Assembly: GCA_964036295.1 (NCBI GenBank)
Contig: OZ038465.1
Span: 5,752,667 to 5,816,666, forward strand
DNA: 64,000 bases
Direction of reading: 5' to 3'
From: Plumapathes pennacea
Lineage: Eukaryota > Cnidaria > Anthozoa > Antipatharia > Myriopathidae
Both the position numbers and the translations under genes were made by a program. The number at the start of each line of letters is the position of its first letter. Positions within the stretch are counted from its first letter, which is position 1. Shown one piece after another: positions 59,681 to 64,000 of the stretch. Below the pieces are notes generated by a model. It searched no databases. It saw only the letters and a list, made by a program, of their open reading frames with translations, and had not been told where the DNA came from.

Positions 59681-59835
59681 ATACGTCTTTTTTTATTATT
59701 ATTTCCAGCTAAAGCAAACGCGTCGGTAAAGTTGTTGTAAGGTTGCAGGTTTGGTTTTCTAAATGTACTAAAAACGTTTTGCAGGTGGTAGTTACATCAC
59801 ACCACGTTTATTGTCGTGTGTAATTGGCCGAAGGC

Positions 59836-59866
59836 CGACGTCATGCCGCCCACTACTACATAAATA
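59836..59866 (+). promoter_or_regulatory. Core promoter: CRE-like site and TATA element
   Basis: CGACGTCATGCCGCCC (59836-59851) is followed by ATAAATA (59860-59866), 41 bp before the ATG. The gene at 62280 has the same order: TGACGTCATGCCGCACC, then an AT-rich TATA element. Confidence 0.55.
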
Positions 59867-59906
59867 TACAGCCAGCTTGCATTTTCTTCAAGTCGAATTA
59901 CAAATC

Positions 59907-60677
59907 ATGGCTGCATCATGCCTCAAAATTGTCGGTCGATTCCTTTTCTTCGTTCTTCTCACCGCTCAGTTCGTTGTGTTAACGCTATACGCTGTGCATT
60001 ACAGTGAAGACAACCGCTTTTGGGCGTTAATGGTTTTAAACGTCCTGGTAGTTGCGATATGGGTGAAAGTTTGTTCAAGTGGTGATGACAGTGATGATGG
60101 CAAAGTTTGCTCGCAACTATGGTTGTCCTACTCAATTGCGCTGATTGTGATGATTGCTGTAATAGGATGGATTGTGGCGGAACACAAACTCGACTATAAA
60201 GACGGCTTTTACGGACCTAAATGGCTGAAGGCAGCACTGTGCATCGCCCCAGTAGTGATGGTGCTTCTGCTGCACACGGCTATTGATGTATCAGAGGCGG
60301 AGGACCAAAGTCGTCTGACTGCATTGTCTGTCACGGCTTCGCTTGATCTATTTGATGGGATTGAAATGTTCGTAATGACTTTCGAAGATGATGAAACACC
60401 TCATCCAATATCGAAGATTATGAAGATACACATTATTGTTTTTGTCTGCGTATTCTTCTTGATTTCATTTTTAGAGCTTTTGCAGTTTACGTTGGAAAAC
60501 AATAAGTTAGTGTTTTGGATCGACATCATTTTACAATTCGTCACGAATGCTATGTTTGCAGGATTTCGCATATACTTTTGGGTCCGCCACGATCAAGACG
60601 CTGTAATTTTCATGACAAAGAACTTAATTTTTTTCATCCAGATTTTCATTTCCATAGCCACGAGACGTAGTTACTGA
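59907..60677 (+). CDS. TMEM121/CECR6-like multi-pass membrane protein, paralogue 1
   Basis: The 256-residue product has about six to seven hydrophobic segments, near residues 8-30, 38-55, 71-90, 106-127, 174-193, 203-222 and 239-252. The signature between segments four and five is SLDLFDGIEM (145-154). A second conserved block is RHDQDAVIFMTKNL (227-240). The same spacing is found in both neighbours and loosely in TMEM121/CECR6 proteins, which carry an LDLLD-type and a FxxKN-type motif at these places. The molecular role is unknown. ATG 59907 is chosen because paralogue alignment starts there and a TATA element lies 41 bp upstream. The open frame before it begins with TTG. The gene is intronless. 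Confidence 0.8.
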   Translation: MAASCLKIVGRFLFFVLLTAQFVVLTLYAVHYSEDNRFWALMVLNVLVVAIWVKVCSSGDDSDDGKVCSQLWLSYSIALIVMIAVIGWIVAEHKLDYKDGFYGPKWLKAALCIAPVVMVLLLHTAIDVSEAEDQSRLTALSVTASLDLFDGIEMFVMTFEDDETPHPISKIMKIHIIVFVCVFFLISFLELLQFTLENNKLVFWIDIILQFVTNAMFAGFRIYFWVRHDQDAVIFMTKNLIFFIQIFISIATRRSY

Positions 60678-60716
60678 TGTCCGGTTAATATAGCACCACT
60701 ATTTGAGGACAGAACT

Positions 60717-60965
60717 GTGTGTTACTTGAGGAATAATCTTTCAGCGATAATTTTAATAATTTTGCAGCTTTGCACCGTTGCATACTTAGTAAGTAACATT
60801 TTGTGCCAGTTGGTAAATATAGACTTTGCCGACATGCTTGACATTGTATTGCTGGTGGCGGGGCATTCCCCGGTGTTGTATAGTTTTCACAGCTTGAAGA
60901 AAAATTTAAAAATCGGTATGGATATTCTTGGGTGCCATCTGAAATGCAAACTCACTTTTTTCTAA
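60717..60965 (+). other. Short hydrophobic open frame downstream of paralogue 1
   Basis: An 82-codon frame (start codon GTG) has two hydrophobic stretches but no clear match to the neighbouring family. It may be 3'UTR of the gene before it. I do not support it as a gene. Confidence 0.2.
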
Positions 60966-61446
60966 TGTACACTGCTACCCCTCAATTGAAGAGAAACAAA
61001 AATGGATTCTTCGAGAAGAATTAATGTTTTGAACGCGTGCCGGATGTCGTGTGAACAAAAGGTGGAAAAAATCCAAGAAATTGCGCTGAAATCTATTCTA
61101 ATAATTGCCCTCCCTCCCTCTCTCTCTTTTTTTCCCCCGTGTTCTTGGTTTTTTTAATTTTATTACCACATTTAACATTACTTACATTATTCATCAGACT
61201 TCATACGAAGTATTGAGATTGTGTTACTTTAATATGCATAACATCCGGGGGTAATCCCCGTCTTCAATTCTGAGAATCAGGCGAAATACATTAGCATAAT
61301 AAATTTTACAATTTAGTGTTTGTTTTATATTTCTATGTACAATGTTCAAACACTAAAGCAATAAATCGAATAGTTTTACTCTAATTCTCTTGTGGATTTG
61401 TGAACTGCAACTACATGCTTTACTACCAGCCGACTTTGTTTTGCTT

Positions 61447-62280
61447 TTAGACGATACCACATGCAAACAAAACACGTACGATAATCAGAACGAGGGAAAT
61501 CACGTTCTTAGTGATAAAAATAGACGCTTCGCGATCGTGGTCGACCCACAAAATTATGCGAAGTACCAGAAAACAAATATTCAGCAAGAATTCGAAAAAA
61601 CTGTCAATATACAGCACTCTCTTCCGAACTTTGGCTTCTTTTATGCGATGTTTTTCCACAAACTTGAATTGCAAGAGTTCCAGTGTTGAGATCAGGAAGA
61701 ATACGCAAACGAAGCCCAGAATGATCTGCTTCATTCCCTTAGATATCGCTTCATTGTCTTCAAAGTTTTTCATTTCTTCAGATGTCGCATTAACTGCTTC
61801 ACTGTTCTCAATGATTACTTCCAACATCTCAATCCCATCAAAGAGATCCACCGTGGCCGTGACAGACAATTGAGCAAGAACACTTTGGTACTCAGATATA
61901 TCAGTAGCCGTGTTGAGTAGTAGCAGCATTTCCGCGGGGGCAATGCACAGCGTTGTCTTCAGCGTGTTGGGTCCGAACGTGCTATTTTTATCGAGCTTGT
62001 GTTCTATCACAATCCTTCCAAATATCACACCAACCATCACAACCAGTGCAATTGAGTAGAAGAGCCATACAAGCCACAGCCAGTGAACGAGGTTACGATC
62101 ACTGCAGGAACTGCAATAAACAGCCGCCCAGAGGATAGGAACCAAAGCGTAGATAGCCGCTAATGCGCTATAGACTTCATTCTCACCATAATTCACAGGG
62201 TAGAGCGCTAAAAGAACGCACTGAACGCCGAGAAGAACGAAGAAAAGGGATCGACCAAGTATGAGAAGCCTCTTCCCCAT
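61447..62280 (-). CDS. TMEM121/CECR6-like multi-pass membrane protein, paralogue 2
   Basis: The 277-residue product shares with paralogue 1 the N-terminal ILGRSLFFVLLGVQCVLLAL, the EHKLD turn, FGPNTLKTTLCIAPAEMLLL, TVDLFDGIEML and HDREASIFITKNV. An acidic insert of about 20 residues (AVNATSEEMKNFEDNEAISK) follows the signature, making it longer than paralogue 1. The start at 62280 fits the paralogues; the upstream open frame crosses the promoter. It is convergent with paralogue 1 and intronless. Its function is unknown. Confidence 0.82.
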   Translation of the reverse strand: MGKRLLILGRSLFFVLLGVQCVLLALYPVNYGENEVYSALAAIYALVPILWAAVYCSSCSDRNLVHWLWLVWLFYSIALVVMVGVIFGRIVIEHKLDKNSTFGPNTLKTTLCIAPAEMLLLLNTATDISEYQSVLAQLSVTATVDLFDGIEMLEVIIENSEAVNATSEEMKNFEDNEAISKGMKQIILGFVCVFFLISTLELLQFKFVEKHRIKEAKVRKRVLYIDSFFEFLLNICFLVLRIILWVDHDREASIFITKNVISLVLIIVRVLFACGIV

Positions 62281-62316
62281 GATTAACACCTCGATCTGAG
62301 GAAAACGGATGCTGCA

Positions 62317-62348
62317 GATATAAATATATCGGTGCGGCATGACGTCAG
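62317..62348 (-). promoter_or_regulatory. Core promoter: perfect CRE and TATA element
   Basis: The CRE palindrome TGACGTCA (62340-62347) within CTGACGTCATGCCGCACC lies before ATATATTTATAT (62318-62329), about 40 bp upstream of ATG 62280. The match to the promoter at 59836 suggests shared control by a CREB/ATF-type factor; this is an inference. Confidence 0.6.
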
Positions 62349-62419
62349 AGGCACTCATCAGAACGTGGGTGTGATAATTGCAACGTTGCAAAACGTTTTG
62401 ATAAGTATACACAAAACCT

Positions 62420-62830
62420 AAAAAGGCTGAAGTAAAACGTTTGTTTTAGCTGGGAACATTTACAAGCCGGACGCATTCTTTAGAAAATACATATTGCTTC
62501 AGTAGACCTCATACACGCTTGACATAATATAATTACTTACAGCGGGGAGTTCCCAAAAGAAGCTAAAAGGAATCGAAAGTGCTCGCTGAGTTACTATGTA
62601 TATCACTCCACCTGACAACCGTGAAATCTGAAATACACACATCAATTTTTGATCGGTTACGGAACTCGTGTACTGTGGTTCGCATCTATCACTAACTACA
62701 CGTACTTTAGTTGCATTTAATACAATGGGACATCAATATCTTTATGCTTGAAACTGAATCCAGTCCCTGACTTTTAATTTACCACTAAATAGAAGGCGTG
62801 ATTGTATACTGAATCGTAAGCTAAACTCGG
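62420..62830. other. Spacer between paralogues 2 and 3
   Basis: Nothing beyond AT-rich sequence is seen. It should contain the 5' flank of paralogue 2 and the 3' end of paralogue 3. Confidence 0.4.
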
Positions 62831-62834
62831 TTCT

Positions 62835-63665
62835 TTATATAGTTTGGCGACCCGTAGACCAAACCTCTCGTACGAGCAACATGAACGAGAGAAGGTTCTT
62901 AGCCATGAAGAGTGTTGCATCTCTATCGTACTTCAACCACAAAACAAGGCGAAGTATCAAAAATAAAAAATTGACCAAAAATTGAAGAGCACTTCGGACA
63001 TAAAATACTCTCTTGTGGGGTTTGCATTCTCCATCACCGTCTTTTGGAAATTTCAGCTGCAGAAGTTCCAGAGGTGATAGAAGGAAGAAGCCACAAGCAG
63101 CAGCAAGGATGGAAATCTTCATTTCTTTAGGCATCTGCTGAGGCATGTTGCTCTCGTCGATTAGTATCACGAGCATACTAATTCCATCGAACAGATCCAA
63201 CACGAGTGTGTAAGAAAGTGTCGAAACCAGGTACAGATATTCGCCAGGCTTCTTCGCGGTAGGGACCTGCAGCTCCAGCAGCATAAACAGCAGTTGGAAC
63301 GGCGTTATGCACAAGATCTTCTTGAGGACATTAGGTCCAAAAAATTCAATCGTCTTCAGCTTGTTCTCAATCACGACCATTTTAAATACCGAACCAACCA
63401 TTGGAGTCAGGAAACACCAAGTGTAGACCAGCAGAAGAAGCCACAACCAGCGAATGCGCTCTTCATTTGGTTTACGGAGAACGAAAAACCACGAGAGTAG
63501 AACCGGAAGTAAAGCCAAAAAAAAGCAGTAATAGTTGTCTTGCTCTTCGTACTGGACGAGATACTCAACCATCAACCAGCAATGCACGGTGAGAAGAGCC
63601 CCAGGTAATAAGCCCCGACCACTCAATAATACAATGCATTTAAACAGTTCACAGCCTTCCTTCAT
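62835..63665 (-). CDS. TMEM121/CECR6-like multi-pass membrane protein, paralogue 3
   Basis: The 276-residue product keeps the family layout: VVIENKLKTIEFFGPNVLKK, LVLDLFDGISMLVIL and KYDRDATLFMAKNLLSF. It is more diverged at the N terminus (MKEGCELFKCIVLLSGRG). ATG 63665 is chosen from the paralogue alignment; an in-frame ATG lies 26 codons upstream. It runs in the same direction as paralogue 2. The CRE/TATA layout of the other two is not seen upstream. It has no intron and no frame damage. Confidence 0.82.
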   Translation of the reverse strand: MKEGCELFKCIVLLSGRGLLPGALLTVHCWLMVEYLVQYEEQDNYYCFFLALLPVLLSWFFVLRKPNEERIRWLWLLLLVYTWCFLTPMVGSVFKMVVIENKLKTIEFFGPNVLKKILCITPFQLLFMLLELQVPTAKKPGEYLYLVSTLSYTLVLDLFDGISMLVILIDESNMPQQMPKEMKISILAAACGFFLLSPLELLQLKFPKDGDGECKPHKRVFYVRSALQFLVNFLFLILRLVLWLKYDRDATLFMAKNLLSFMLLVREVWSTGRQTI

Positions 63666-64000
63666 GATATCAAATTTGTTGTTGTTGTCTCTGGTGATGT
63701 GGCACCTCCCGATAAGGCCGAAAGTTCTGGCTCTTACAACCAACGTAGCTGCTCTTCTGTGGTGTTTTATGCTTACTAAGCAAGTTCAATATTGTGCTGA
63801 CGAAAGTAAATTTTTTAACTTTTTGCTTACGTCTCCTATTTGCTGTTGGGGATTCCCCCATTTTTATCTTATTAAAATTCTGGGAATCGGGACAATGCAT
63901 GGTTTTGATAAGCACTTGTCATCAATGTATGCAATATACTCAATATTGCAAGTGATGGCATTACATCCGAACTTATAAGCTACACAGAAATGAAAACTGC

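Noticed and set aside
63535-63978. 147-codon plus-strand ORF at the window end
   Set aside because: It overlaps paralogue 3 in antisense and has no conserved features.

Overview
The window looks like nuclear DNA of an anthozoan cnidarian, most likely a coral. The evidence is a GFP-family gene array, introns and TATA/AATAAA signals, a tRNA-headed SINE, and a dense mix of LINE, Ty3/gypsy, hAT, Helitron, CACTA-like and MITE sequences. No prokaryotic features are seen, and most of the 64 kb is repeat-derived. All identifications are by eye and memory; no database search was possible.

Region 1 (1-13387) is a head-to-tail array of five ~2.75 kb units. Each unit carries a TATA box, a 5'UTR intron containing a (GT)n microsatellite, and one uninterrupted coding exon for the same 212-residue GFP-like protein, followed by AATAAA signals. 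The five proteins are identical. In an ungapped alignment with anthozoan fluorescent proteins, the chromophore triad X-Tyr-Gly reads Ile-Phe-Gly, while the conserved Arg and Glu used for maturation are kept. This is the most interesting content of the window. A sixth unit (15193-16256) keeps only the promoter side, and an inverted, decayed piece of the gene's 3' flank lies at 30369-30606.

Region 2 (13388-29360) is gene-poor. It holds several MITEs, a LINE remnant, a ~24-copy minisatellite of ~67 bp, a complex repeat at 23.3-26.1 kb, and a 2.47 kb CACTA-like element.

Region 3 (29400-32600) holds a GNAT-family acetyltransferase ORF and a coding remnant broken by an in-frame stop.

Region 4 (32600-59700) is a graveyard of mobile elements. 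It contains a scrambled second copy of the 23.3 kb repeat, an internally inverted Ty3/gypsy element, a broken Helitron, a broken hAT transposase, and a large imperfect inverted repeat. That inverted repeat is split by a LINE and a SINE whose empty sites survive in the opposite arm. Two shorter hairpin-forming palindromes follow.

Region 5 (59800-64000) is a cluster of three paralogous multi-pass membrane protein genes that distantly resemble the TMEM121/CECR6 family. Two share a CRE-like plus TATA promoter layout. A decayed 3' fragment of a fourth copy lies at 58205-58560.
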